The notes beneath the pieces were generated by a model. The model was not told where the DNA came from and searched no databases. It worked only from the letters and a program-made list of their open reading frames with translations. The translations under genes and the position numbers were made by a program. 64,000 bases of DNA from an uncultured Sulfurovum sp. (GTDB taxonomy: Bacteria > Campylobacterota > Campylobacteria > Campylobacterales > Sulfurovaceae). Shown piece by piece: positions 1 to 7,924 of the stretch. Location of the stretch: the NCBI GenBank assembly GCA_902727895.1, contig CACVAP010000093.1, positions 1 through 64,000 of the forward strand, in the 5' to 3' direction. Position 1 is the first letter of the stretch, and every line of letters begins with the position of its first letter.

Positions 1-250
1 AATAATAATTAACGGGTGTGGCTACTAAACCCATGTCTAATACTTGACATCCTGCTTCGTTTAAGCCAGATGTTAAATAATCTCTTAAAACTGGTGAATG
101 TGAACGTGCATCATATCCTATAGAAACTACTTTACCTTTTCCTATCTTTTTACCTAAGTGATACCCTATAAGTTTTACACTCTGTTCATTTAATTCTTTT
201 TCAAAAATTCCTCTTATGTCATACTCTCTGAAAATTGATTTTTTTATCAT
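1..250 (-). CDS. Phosphomannomutase/phosphoglucomutase, N-terminal part (runs off the left edge)
   Basis: Own reverse translation from ATG at 250: MIKKSIFREYDIRGIFEKELNEQSVKLIGYHLGKKIGKGKVVSIGYDARSHSPVLRDYL..., typical N-terminus (FREYDIRG, GYDAR) of alpha-D-phosphohexomutases. Not in the ORF track because it is truncated. Confidence 0.88.
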   Translation of the reverse strand, partial: MIKKSIFREYDIRGIFEKELNEQSVKLIGYHLGKKIGKGKVVSIGYDARSHSPVLRDYLTSGLNEAGCQVLDMGLVATPVNYY

Positions 251-387
251 ATAGTTTCCCCTGTTCTTTATCTAAATGAGTTAGAATATATTATAATTTA
301 TTTCTGATCATATATTAATCAATAATTGTATAGTTTATAAACATTACACTAACTCTTCAGCTATTTAAAAACATATATACGGAAAAT

Positions 388-1776
388 TTATTTAGACTCC
401 ATATATTCAATCGCTTTGTCTATACGAGAAATAGTTTCATTCGTTCCTAAAATAGCCATAATTTCATCCAGTCCAGAACCTGTCATAGATCCTAAAAGAG
501 AAACTCTTAAAGGTTGTCCAATCTTTCCAAATCCAATCTCTTTAAGTTCTACAATTTTTTCAATAACAGCATGATACTCAGCTGGCATAGTAGCCCCACT
601 CCCTTTTAAAAGAACTACAAACTCAGCTAAAATCTTAGCTGTATCACCTTTAAATGCTTTTTTAGCATTTTTTTCATTATACGCAACAGGAGCATTAATT
701 ATAATACTAATCTGCTCTGCTAACTCTACTAAAGTTTTTCCACGTTCTTTAGTCGCAGATAAAATCAAATCTTTTTTCTCATGCATTCTGATATCAATAC
801 CATGTTCTACTAAAAGTTCTGCCAATTCATCATGAGGCTTATTTTTAATATAGTGAGCATTCAACCAAAGTAGTTTATCAAGATTATAATTTGATGAACT
901 CTTATTAATGTCTTTTGGGTCAAACAACGCTATCATCTCATCAATAGAAAATATCTCTTGATCCCCATGACTCCATCCTAAACGTACTAAAAAATTTAAA
1001 AGTGCTTCAGGTAAATATCCTAAAGCTTTATATTCCATTACATCAGTTGCCCCGTCACGTTTTGAAAGCTTTTTACCTTGTTCATTATTAATCATTGCAA
1101 CATGGTTGAAATTTGGTAGTTCAAAGCCAAGTGCTTCATAAACCACTATTTGTTTTGGTGTATTATAAAGATGGTCATCCCCTCGAATCACTTCAGTTAA
1201 TCCCATTAAAGCATCATCAATCGCTACAACAAAGTTATAGGTTGGTACACCACCAGCCCTAGCAATAACAAAGTCATCTACTTCCGTAGCTGCAATATTT
1301 ATTTCGCCTTTCACCCCATCTATAAAGCTAATCATACCCTCTGTTGGTGCTTTAATTCGAATAACAGGTTCAACACCTTCTGGTGGCGCTCCTTTAAAAT
1401 CACGATAACGACCATCGTAACGTGTACGTTCTCCCTTAGCCATCTGCTCTTCACGTAATATCGACAACTCATCTTTTGACATATAACATTCATAAGCTTT
1501 ACCTTCTTCAAGTAACTGAGCTACATATTTAGCATAAAGTTCAAAACGTTTTGACTGGAAAATAGCGTCACCATCATAAGACATTCCTACCCAATCAAAT
1601 GCTTTTAAAATAGCTGTTACTGCTTCTTCCGAATTACGGGCTAAGTCTGTATCCTCAATGCGTAATAAAAATTGACCTTCATTTTTTCTAGCCCAAAGCC
1701 ATGAGAAAAGAGAGGTTCGAAGCCCTCCAATGTGAAGATATCCTGTTGGTGATGGTGCAAAACGTGTTGTTGTCAT
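388..1776 (-). CDS. gltX: Glutamyl-tRNA synthetase
   Basis: 462 aa; TRFAPSPTGYLHIGGLRT (HIGH-type motif) and KKLSKRDG (KMSKS-type motif). Confidence 0.97.
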   Translation of the reverse strand: MTTTRFAPSPTGYLHIGGLRTSLFSWLWARKNEGQFLLRIEDTDLARNSEEAVTAILKAFDWVGMSYDGDAIFQSKRFELYAKYVAQLLEEGKAYECYMSKDELSILREEQMAKGERTRYDGRYRDFKGAPPEGVEPVIRIKAPTEGMISFIDGVKGEINIAATEVDDFVIARAGGVPTYNFVVAIDDALMGLTEVIRGDDHLYNTPKQIVVYEALGFELPNFNHVAMINNEQGKKLSKRDGATDVMEYKALGYLPEALLNFLVRLGWSHGDQEIFSIDEMIALFDPKDINKSSSNYNLDKLLWLNAHYIKNKPHDELAELLVEHGIDIRMHEKKDLILSATKERGKTLVELAEQISIIINAPVAYNEKNAKKAFKGDTAKILAEFVVLLKGSGATMPAEYHAVIEKIVELKEIGFGKIGQPLRVSLLGSMTGSGLDEIMAILGTNETISRIDKAIEYMESK

Positions 1777-1960
1777 AATAAAAGTAAACCTTTAACTCAA
1801 ATAAAATAATTATTCAAATTATACCTAGTAATAGTAAAAACTTAATGGATTAAACTTACTTCCAAGAAAATATAATTATATTAAACAGAAAATATTTTTT
1901 ATTATTTTAATTTTTATTATTAAAAAAATAAAATTAGCTTTTTTTTAATATCTCTTATAG

Positions 1961-1966
1961 TATAAT
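1961..1966 (+). promoter_or_regulatory. Putative sigma70 -10 box (TATAAT) upstream of the sugar transferase gene
   Basis: Perfect TATAAT in an AT-rich divergent intergenic region, preceded by a T-run, about 30 nt before the start and its AAGGA Shine-Dalgarno. Confidence 0.5.
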
Positions 1967-1996
1967 CTACTTCATATGTATTAAGGAATATTAATT

Positions 1997-2938
1997 TTGG
2001 TTGTATTAGGTGATAAATATAGTTTTAGTAAAATAGAATATAATAGAGTAAAAAAACACTTCAGTAATATTGTTAGGATAAGCTATAAGAAGTCATCAAC
2101 AGATGAGAATATTAAGAAAATATCAGAGGCACTAAAGTCCAATAAAAGTAACTTAATTGTTTTAAATACACAAGCAATACTACCCTCTGAACTAATTACA
2201 TACCTGACAAAATTAGAAATTAATGGGATTAACTACATCACCATTGAACATTTTTTAGAAACTTATTTACAAAAGTGTCTAATCACAGAAGAAGTATCTA
2301 CTAATACTTCTTTTCTTGAAGAAATACGTCCTTACACTTTTTTTCAATATGTACAAAAAAGACTTATTGATTATACTGCTGTTATTTTTCTTTTAATACC
2401 TACTCTTCTTGCCATGATTTATACAAAATACAAAATTATACAAGAGTCACCCGGAAGTCTCTTTTTTCAACAATATCGAGTAGGCTTAAAAGAAAAAGAA
2501 TTCTGCTGTATTAAACTTCGTTCAATGCATGAAAATGCTGAAATCACTGGTGCTAAGTTTGCAACAGATAATGACCCGAGAACCTTTCCTTGGGGAAATA
2601 CAATACGATACAAAAAAATAGATGAACTATTACAACTATGGAATGTTTTTAAAGGTGATATGCATTTTGTTGGTCCAAGACCTGAACGAAAAATATGGAC
2701 TAGTGAATTTGAAAAATCTATCCCATACTACGGTCAAAGACATTTAGTCTCACCCGGTATTACGGGTCTTGCACAAGTAAAATATCAATATGGTTCAGGA
2801 CAATTAGATGCCAAAGAAAAACTCATGTATGACTTGTACTATATTAAAAACTGGAGCTTAAAACTAGAGCTGATAGTTATTTGGAAAACCTTTTTGTTTG
2901 TATTAACAAAAAAGAGAGAAGACTTGTCAAACTTTTAA
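1997..2938 (+). CDS. Polyprenyl-phosphate sugar-1-phosphate transferase (bacterial sugar transferase family)
   Basis: 313 aa; C-terminal QQYRVGLKEKEFCCIKLRSM...PRTFPWGNTIRYKKIDELLQLWNVFKGDMHFVGPRPER...PGITGLAQV typical of PF02397. TTG start with upstream AAGGA. Confidence 0.9.
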   Translation: MVVLGDKYSFSKIEYNRVKKHFSNIVRISYKKSSTDENIKKISEALKSNKSNLIVLNTQAILPSELITYLTKLEINGINYITIEHFLETYLQKCLITEEVSTNTSFLEEIRPYTFFQYVQKRLIDYTAVIFLLIPTLLAMIYTKYKIIQESPGSLFFQQYRVGLKEKEFCCIKLRSMHENAEITGAKFATDNDPRTFPWGNTIRYKKIDELLQLWNVFKGDMHFVGPRPERKIWTSEFEKSIPYYGQRHLVSPGITGLAQVKYQYGSGQLDAKEKLMYDLYYIKNWSLKLELIVIWKTFLFVLTKKREDLSNF

Positions 2939-4048
2939 TTTAAACGGTTTTAAAAGTAGACGAATTAATTTTCTTCCACGAGGTAGAATATAGCCTTTTG
3001 CCTTTAATCTATATCGATAAAGTCTATCATTGAAATACCGTTCTTGCTCATCTTTTAACTCTTCTAGCGTCTGTTCTACTTCACAAAACTTTCCTGTTTT
3101 TGGAGAGATATAACGTGGAAATAAAATTAAAGTTGAAGCAATCAATTCATCCAATGTTAAATTACGCGTTCGTCTGTCACATTTTCTATAATCGGTAGTC
3201 AATCCCCAACCTGCATAAAAAGGCATACCATAGGTAAAAACCATTTTTCCACGTAATAAAGCATCAAAGCCTGCACCTGAAGTTAAAGTATGAATTTCAT
3301 CACTTATAGCAATACAGGAATCTATGCTAACATCTGTCTGAATCTCATTAGCACAAACATCTGTTATCTCTTTTGAGATATTACCTAACCTATTTCCTGA
3401 AAGAACATCGGGATGGGGTTTATAAATAATATAGGCATTTGGATTTTTTTCTTTAACCATTTGAAGTAAGTCACTGTTATTTAAACCAAATGCTCCAAAC
3501 TTAATGGACATATCATCTTCAACTTGTCCTGTTACTAAAATGACTTTAGAATACTCTTCTCTATCAATCTGAATCTCTTGATGTACTAAGTGATTATATT
3601 TTGAAAATTTAGAGGAAATAACTTCATCTCGAACATTCCTAGCTCGCTCTAAAAGTTCATCAGAAAATTCATAATTCTCTAAAAGATACTCTAAATCTGA
3701 TGGTCTACGAGGGTCAAAATAAATACCTCTAGAATCAATACTTAAAGAATAAGGTTTAGCAAAACCTGAACCCAACGCTACGGAACGAATAAAAGCATCT
3801 TCTATTCGATAGATAGTCATATTCTGTTCCCTTGCAAAGCTTTCAACTTCAGAAAATTCTATAATTCCATAAATAAAGATATTTGATTTCTTATCTAAGC
3901 CTTTAGTTAAAGCCTCTTCTAGGGTTTTACAAATAATTTTTTGATTATTAGGAGCATAAAAAAATGACTCAATTTGCATCATTCTCCATGGAGAGAAATT
4001 AAAGAAATAAAGTTTATTTTGATTTGAGGGGTATTCAATACTATTCAT
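2927..4048 (-). CDS. Capsule polysaccharide biosynthesis protein, KpsC/LipA-like (Kdo-transferase type), single module
   Basis: 373 aa; IYRIEDAFIRSVALGSGFAKPYSLSIDSRGIYFDPRRPSDLE and IYKPHPDV.SGNR, GFDALLRGKMVFTYGMPFYAGWGLTTD: KpsC-type motifs. Confidence 0.85.
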   Translation of the reverse strand: MNSIEYPSNQNKLYFFNFSPWRMMQIESFFYAPNNQKIICKTLEEALTKGLDKKSNIFIYGIIEFSEVESFAREQNMTIYRIEDAFIRSVALGSGFAKPYSLSIDSRGIYFDPRRPSDLEYLLENYEFSDELLERARNVRDEVISSKFSKYNHLVHQEIQIDREEYSKVILVTGQVEDDMSIKFGAFGLNNSDLLQMVKEKNPNAYIIYKPHPDVLSGNRLGNISKEITDVCANEIQTDVSIDSCIAISDEIHTLTSGAGFDALLRGKMVFTYGMPFYAGWGLTTDYRKCDRRTRNLTLDELIASTLILFPRYISPKTGKFCEVEQTLEELKDEQERYFNDRLYRYRLKAKGYILPRGRKLIRLLLKPFKLKV

Positions 4049-4087
4049 AGATATACTCTTTTCATTTATTTAAATAATAATATATTA

Positions 4088-4609
4088 TTATTTAGTAGGT
4101 TTTTCAACCTTAGCCAAACGTTCAATCTTATTATAAAAGTCTTCAGCTGATTGATAACCGTAAAAATTTTCATCTGTTATTTGTTTCCCTTCCTTATCAA
4201 AAAAGAAAATAGCAGGGGTTCCTCCAAGAGGAAATTGTTTCTTAAAAGATTGTTTAAATTTAGAATAATTTACACTCACAACTATATAGTTCGTTTTAAG
4301 CTCTTTTTGAACACGAGAGTCAGCAAAGGTTATATTTTTCATCTTTTCACAGTAGTAACAACTATTCGTGTGAAAATAAAGTAGCAAAAACTTTTTATTT
4401 ATCATCGCATCTATTTTAAAAAACTCTAAGCGTGCTAAAGTTTTAACCTCATGAAAGATTGGCTTGATCTCTTTATTTAGTATTGATGCTGTTGTTATTT
4501 TCTCTACTTTTTCTAAAGTGCTTGTCTCTTTATTATCACTCTTCCATATATAAAAAGAGGTTGCCCCTAGTATTGCTAATATACCAATGAGTCTAAAAAT
4601 ATTTTTCAT
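4088..4609 (-). CDS. Thioredoxin-fold thiol:disulfide protein with N-terminal signal/anchor
   Basis: 173 aa; N-terminal hydrophobic segment, FHTNSCYYCEKMKNITFAD (CxxC), cis-Pro region GGTPAIFFFD. Confidence 0.8.
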   Translation of the reverse strand: MKNIFRLIGILAILGATSFYIWKSDNKETSTLEKVEKITTASILNKEIKPIFHEVKTLARLEFFKIDAMINKKFLLLYFHTNSCYYCEKMKNITFADSRVQKELKTNYIVVSVNYSKFKQSFKKQFPLGGTPAIFFFDKEGKQITDENFYGYQSAEDFYNKIERLAKVEKPTK

Positions 4610-4611
4610 TA

Positions 4612-5817
4612 TTAATCCTTATCTAATTTTTCATTATTAACAAGCTGTATAAGCTCACTAAACATCTTTTCTTGACTAAGGCTATCCCAATCTTTTTCAT
4701 AAGAGATTAAGCCTTTTCTCTGCTCTTGCTCAAATAAAACTTTATCCTCTAAAACAGATAAGTTTCTTAAATCTATTTTTTTCCCAGAAGAAGACTCTAC
4801 CCTTTCTTGAATAGTTATTTCACTATCATAGAGTACAAAAGTTTTCATACCTTCTGCATCTAGCATAGATGCCATAGCTGAAATATTACTAACTCCTACT
4901 TCAAAAGTATAGTCATCTAAATCATAAAGTTTCTCTCTATATTCCAATTTCTCTTGAAACCTTGTATAAACCCAAGAGTAAACCCAATCTGTTTTTTCTG
5001 CTATAAAAATGATATTCTTTTCTAAAGCCACTAACCCTTCTATAGTTTTTAACGTTTGTTCTATTAATTTAGAATCTCTAATACCTGTATTGGGATGCAG
5101 TTTTATAACTATGTTTTTTATCTCTAATAATGTAGATATTTTTTTGATAAACTCTGAATTTTCATTGTGAAGATGAAGTGTTGAATAGTTTTCTTCTTCC
5201 ATTGCCCCTTCCCATGTTGAGGCAAAGAGAATGGCTTTATTTTCACTCTTTATTTTATTAGGTAAAACTGAACATAAAGCAGCTTTACCAATTTTTATAA
5301 ATTTATAAGACTCTTCTTTTCTAAAAATCTTATGTTTATTAAAACGTTCAATAGCTAAATCTCCAGTGACTAAAATATAATCAAAAACCCGTATCATTTT
5401 TTTATAGTACGCTATTTTCTCACTATCGCCATGCCCTATCCAAACATGTTTAGAGTACAAATTTTTATTAATTACTGAAAAATTATACATACTATTGTGA
5501 CTATAAAACCAAATTTTATTTTCAACGCTGGGTATGTCTCTCAAATTAATTATACAATGCCCTACTAGCCCATATTTATCTAAGTCTCTTCTAATATGTT
5601 TTACCGATTCAAAATGATGTTTATAGACAATAAGAACTTCATCTTTAGGGAAAAAACCTTTTTGAAAAGGAGGATAAACTTGATCTATAATATTACTTAC
5701 TTTAGAATTTATAAAGATAAAATATTTATAATTAGAAACATCAACTTCTTGACCTCTACAAAAAATATTTTTTCGTATATCTCTTAAAAATGTTTTTATA
5801 TTTGCTTTTGTAATCAA
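4612..5817 (-). CDS. CDP-glycerol glycerophosphotransferase-family protein (TagB-like)
   Basis: 401 aa; WIGHGDSEK, ILFASTWEGAMEEENYS, IVIKLHPNTGIRD: GT-B glycerophosphotransferase-type motifs. Confidence 0.75.
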   Translation of the reverse strand: MITKANIKTFLRDIRKNIFCRGQEVDVSNYKYFIFINSKVSNIIDQVYPPFQKGFFPKDEVLIVYKHHFESVKHIRRDLDKYGLVGHCIINLRDIPSVENKIWFYSHNSMYNFSVINKNLYSKHVWIGHGDSEKIAYYKKMIRVFDYILVTGDLAIERFNKHKIFRKEESYKFIKIGKAALCSVLPNKIKSENKAILFASTWEGAMEEENYSTLHLHNENSEFIKKISTLLEIKNIVIKLHPNTGIRDSKLIEQTLKTIEGLVALEKNIIFIAEKTDWVYSWVYTRFQEKLEYREKLYDLDDYTFEVGVSNISAMASMLDAEGMKTFVLYDSEITIQERVESSSGKKIDLRNLSVLEDKVLFEQEQRKGLISYEKDWDSLSQEKMFSELIQLVNNEKLDKD

Positions 5818-5833
5818 ATTCTATCCCTACTTT

Positions 5834-7063
5834 TTACTTTAACCTATCTAATAGCATGTCTCTTTCAATACATGCTTCCTTTACTTTAGAAACAAATAAT
5901 CTACTACTCTCTTTTTTACTATAATCATAATTTCCTAAAAAGTACTCTTTAATTCTATTTCGTTCACTATACAAAGTGTCATTTTTCAATTCTTCATCAA
6001 TAATTAAAAGAAGTTTATCTAAATTTCTATCAGATAAAAGCCTAGAAGCGCGAGAAATTATCGGTTCACTTACTCTATCTTTTATATGACTAAACATATC
6101 TGTCATTAACATTGGTTTACCTATACAAAGATAATCAATTGCCACTGCCGAGTTGTCAAAGATAGCTAAATCTATAGAATTATAAATAGCATTTATATCT
6201 CCTTCTAAAATAACTTTTCCTTGAGTACTATTTGCTATCAGTTTAATAATTTTATTATTTATTTCTTTTATATAAACATCTCGTATACCCATCGTAGGAT
6301 GTGGTTTATAAACTAAGTAATATTCACTAGAGCTAAGTAGTTTTAAAACTATATTTAAACCATATTGAGCCAGTGAACTAAAATTCATGGATGAATAATT
6401 ACCTTCCCATGTTGGAGCATAAAGAATAACTTTTTTACTAACTACAGCATTAATATTTAGGTTACTCTTCCCAACAAAGTCTAACTGTGGTCTTCCAATT
6501 CTTATAAATTGGTGCATATCTTTTTTTAGCAAGTTTTGCTCGTACTTATCATAAGCAGCATTTCCCACAACAAAAGAGTAGTCATAAGATTTTACTTGAT
6601 TAGAAATAGTTGATGTTTTATCACTCTCACCATGATTAATATGTATATGCAATGCCCTACTATTGATCAGAGAATGAAAGTTTCTCAAGCCATTATTAAC
6701 ATAAAGTACCACTTTAATATTGTTTTCGCTATAAAATGTTGTGAGACTCTCTAAGTTTTGATAATAAACAATAGTAAAATTGCTTTTATCTTGAAGCCAA
6801 TGAAGTATTTTTCTATCTTTAACAACAAAAAGTATTTTTTTTTGGGAATTTAAAAAATTAAGAACCTCTAACCATTGCTCTATTTGATATTTTTTTTCTA
6901 ATTCATCTGCAAAAAATATAGCTACTTCAATATCAGTGATGTCCATGTTGGATGGGTTTACTATTCGGGAAGTATAAAAACCAAAAATAGACTTAATCCT
7001 CTCCTTCCTTATAGAAGATAACCTATTCCAAAAAAAAACTTTTTTTAATAATTTCTTTACCAT
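5834..7063 (-). CDS. CDP-glycerol glycerophosphotransferase-family protein (TagB-like)
   Basis: 409 aa; INHGESDKTS, VILYAPTWEGNYSSMNFSS, YLVYKPHPTMGIRD, DLAIFDNSAVAIDYLCIGKPMLM. Parallel motif layout to the adjacent 4612..5817 product. Confidence 0.8.
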   Translation of the reverse strand: MVKKLLKKVFFWNRLSSIRKERIKSIFGFYTSRIVNPSNMDITDIEVAIFFADELEKKYQIEQWLEVLNFLNSQKKILFVVKDRKILHWLQDKSNFTIVYYQNLESLTTFYSENNIKVVLYVNNGLRNFHSLINSRALHIHINHGESDKTSTISNQVKSYDYSFVVGNAAYDKYEQNLLKKDMHQFIRIGRPQLDFVGKSNLNINAVVSKKVILYAPTWEGNYSSMNFSSLAQYGLNIVLKLLSSSEYYLVYKPHPTMGIRDVYIKEINNKIIKLIANSTQGKVILEGDINAIYNSIDLAIFDNSAVAIDYLCIGKPMLMTDMFSHIKDRVSEPIISRASRLLSDRNLDKLLLIIDEELKNDTLYSERNRIKEYFLGNYDYSKKESSRLFVSKVKEACIERDMLLDRLK

Positions 7064-7069
7064 TAAATT

Positions 7070-7531
7070 CTATTCAAAATCTTTCTTAAGTAATTCAATC
7101 ACTTCAAAAGCATTAATGATATCCTCTTTGGGAATTGACATGAAATTAGCCAATGATTTTTTTAGTTGTGTTGTTGATATATCTTTAGTTCTCTCCAAAT
7201 AAACTACCTCACAATGTTTTTTCAAGAAGTCAAACTCTCCTGCCCAATCATCACCAATTGCAAATATATCAATATCATATTTCTCAACATCCGTAAGCTT
7301 TTGCTCCCAACTTTCTTCAGGAATAACTTTATCAACACATTTAATATTGGAAACTATCTCTTCCCTTTGCTCATAAGGAATCATCACTTTCTTCCCTTTT
7401 CCTATATTAAACTCATCTGTAGAAATAGCAACTATTAATTCATCTGCCATATCTTTTAACCGTTGCAATAATTTTAAATGTCCAATATGAAACATATCAA
7501 ATGTTCCATAAGTTATAATTGTCTTTGCCAT
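7070..7531 (-). CDS. tagD: Glycerol-3-phosphate cytidylyltransferase
   Basis: 153 aa; ITYGTFDMFHIGHLKLLQRLK (HxGH), IPYEQREEIVSNIKCVDKVIPE, RTKDISTTQLK (RTxxISTT). Confidence 0.92.
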   Translation of the reverse strand: MAKTIITYGTFDMFHIGHLKLLQRLKDMADELIVAISTDEFNIGKGKKVMIPYEQREEIVSNIKCVDKVIPEESWEQKLTDVEKYDIDIFAIGDDWAGEFDFLKKHCEVVYLERTKDISTTQLKKSLANFMSIPKEDIINAFEVIELLKKDFE

Positions 7532-7615
7532 ATATTCATTCCTCTAAAGTAATCTAAAACTATATCAATTTTTATTTAATAACCCTCAATTTTTAATAAA
7601 ACTATTAAAATTACT

Positions 7616-7899
7616 CAGCCAACCTAGCATCCAAAATTAGAAATAATAAAAGCTCTACTTAAGTCTGCTTCTTTACTATAACTAATATTTTGAATCCCAA
7701 ATTGAACATTTCGTTAAAGAGTTAATTGACTCCAAGCATTTAAAAGTTTATCATAGTTTATAGGATTATTAAACATCCTATAAACTATGTCTTGATTAAA
7801 TAATCTTGCTTCTTCATGTAGTAACCCTATTTCATACAACTGTCCCTAAAAATCTAAGCAGCTCGTTCCTGTCCGTACTGTTGTTACAACATAATTAAC
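7616..7899 (-). pseudogene. Decayed gene remnant, possibly sulfotransferase (Stf0/NodH-like)
   Basis: Reading the minus strand from 7899 in one frame: VNYVVTTVRTGTSCLDF*GQLYEIGLLHEEARLFNQDIVYRMFNNPINYDKLLNAWSQLTL*RNVQFGIQNISYSKEADLSRAFIISNFGC*. Protein-like text broken by in-frame stops; TxRTGTS resembles a sulfotransferase phosphosulfate-binding loop. Absent from the ORF track. Confidence 0.6.
7752..7789. repeat. Perfect 14-bp inverted repeat (CATAGTTTATAGGA / TCCTATAAACTATG) with 10-nt spacer
   Basis: Direct reading: CATAGTTTATAGGA 7752-7765, spacer TTATTAAACA, TCCTATAAACTATG 7776-7789. Confidence 0.9.
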
Positions 7900-7924
7900 A
7901 AAAAATATTTAACCAGTTTCATTT

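Noticed and set aside
4151-4384. + strand 77-aa ORF in the track
   Set aside because: Antisense to the thioredoxin-like gene; Phe/Ile/Lys-rich translation with no domain logic; shadow ORF.
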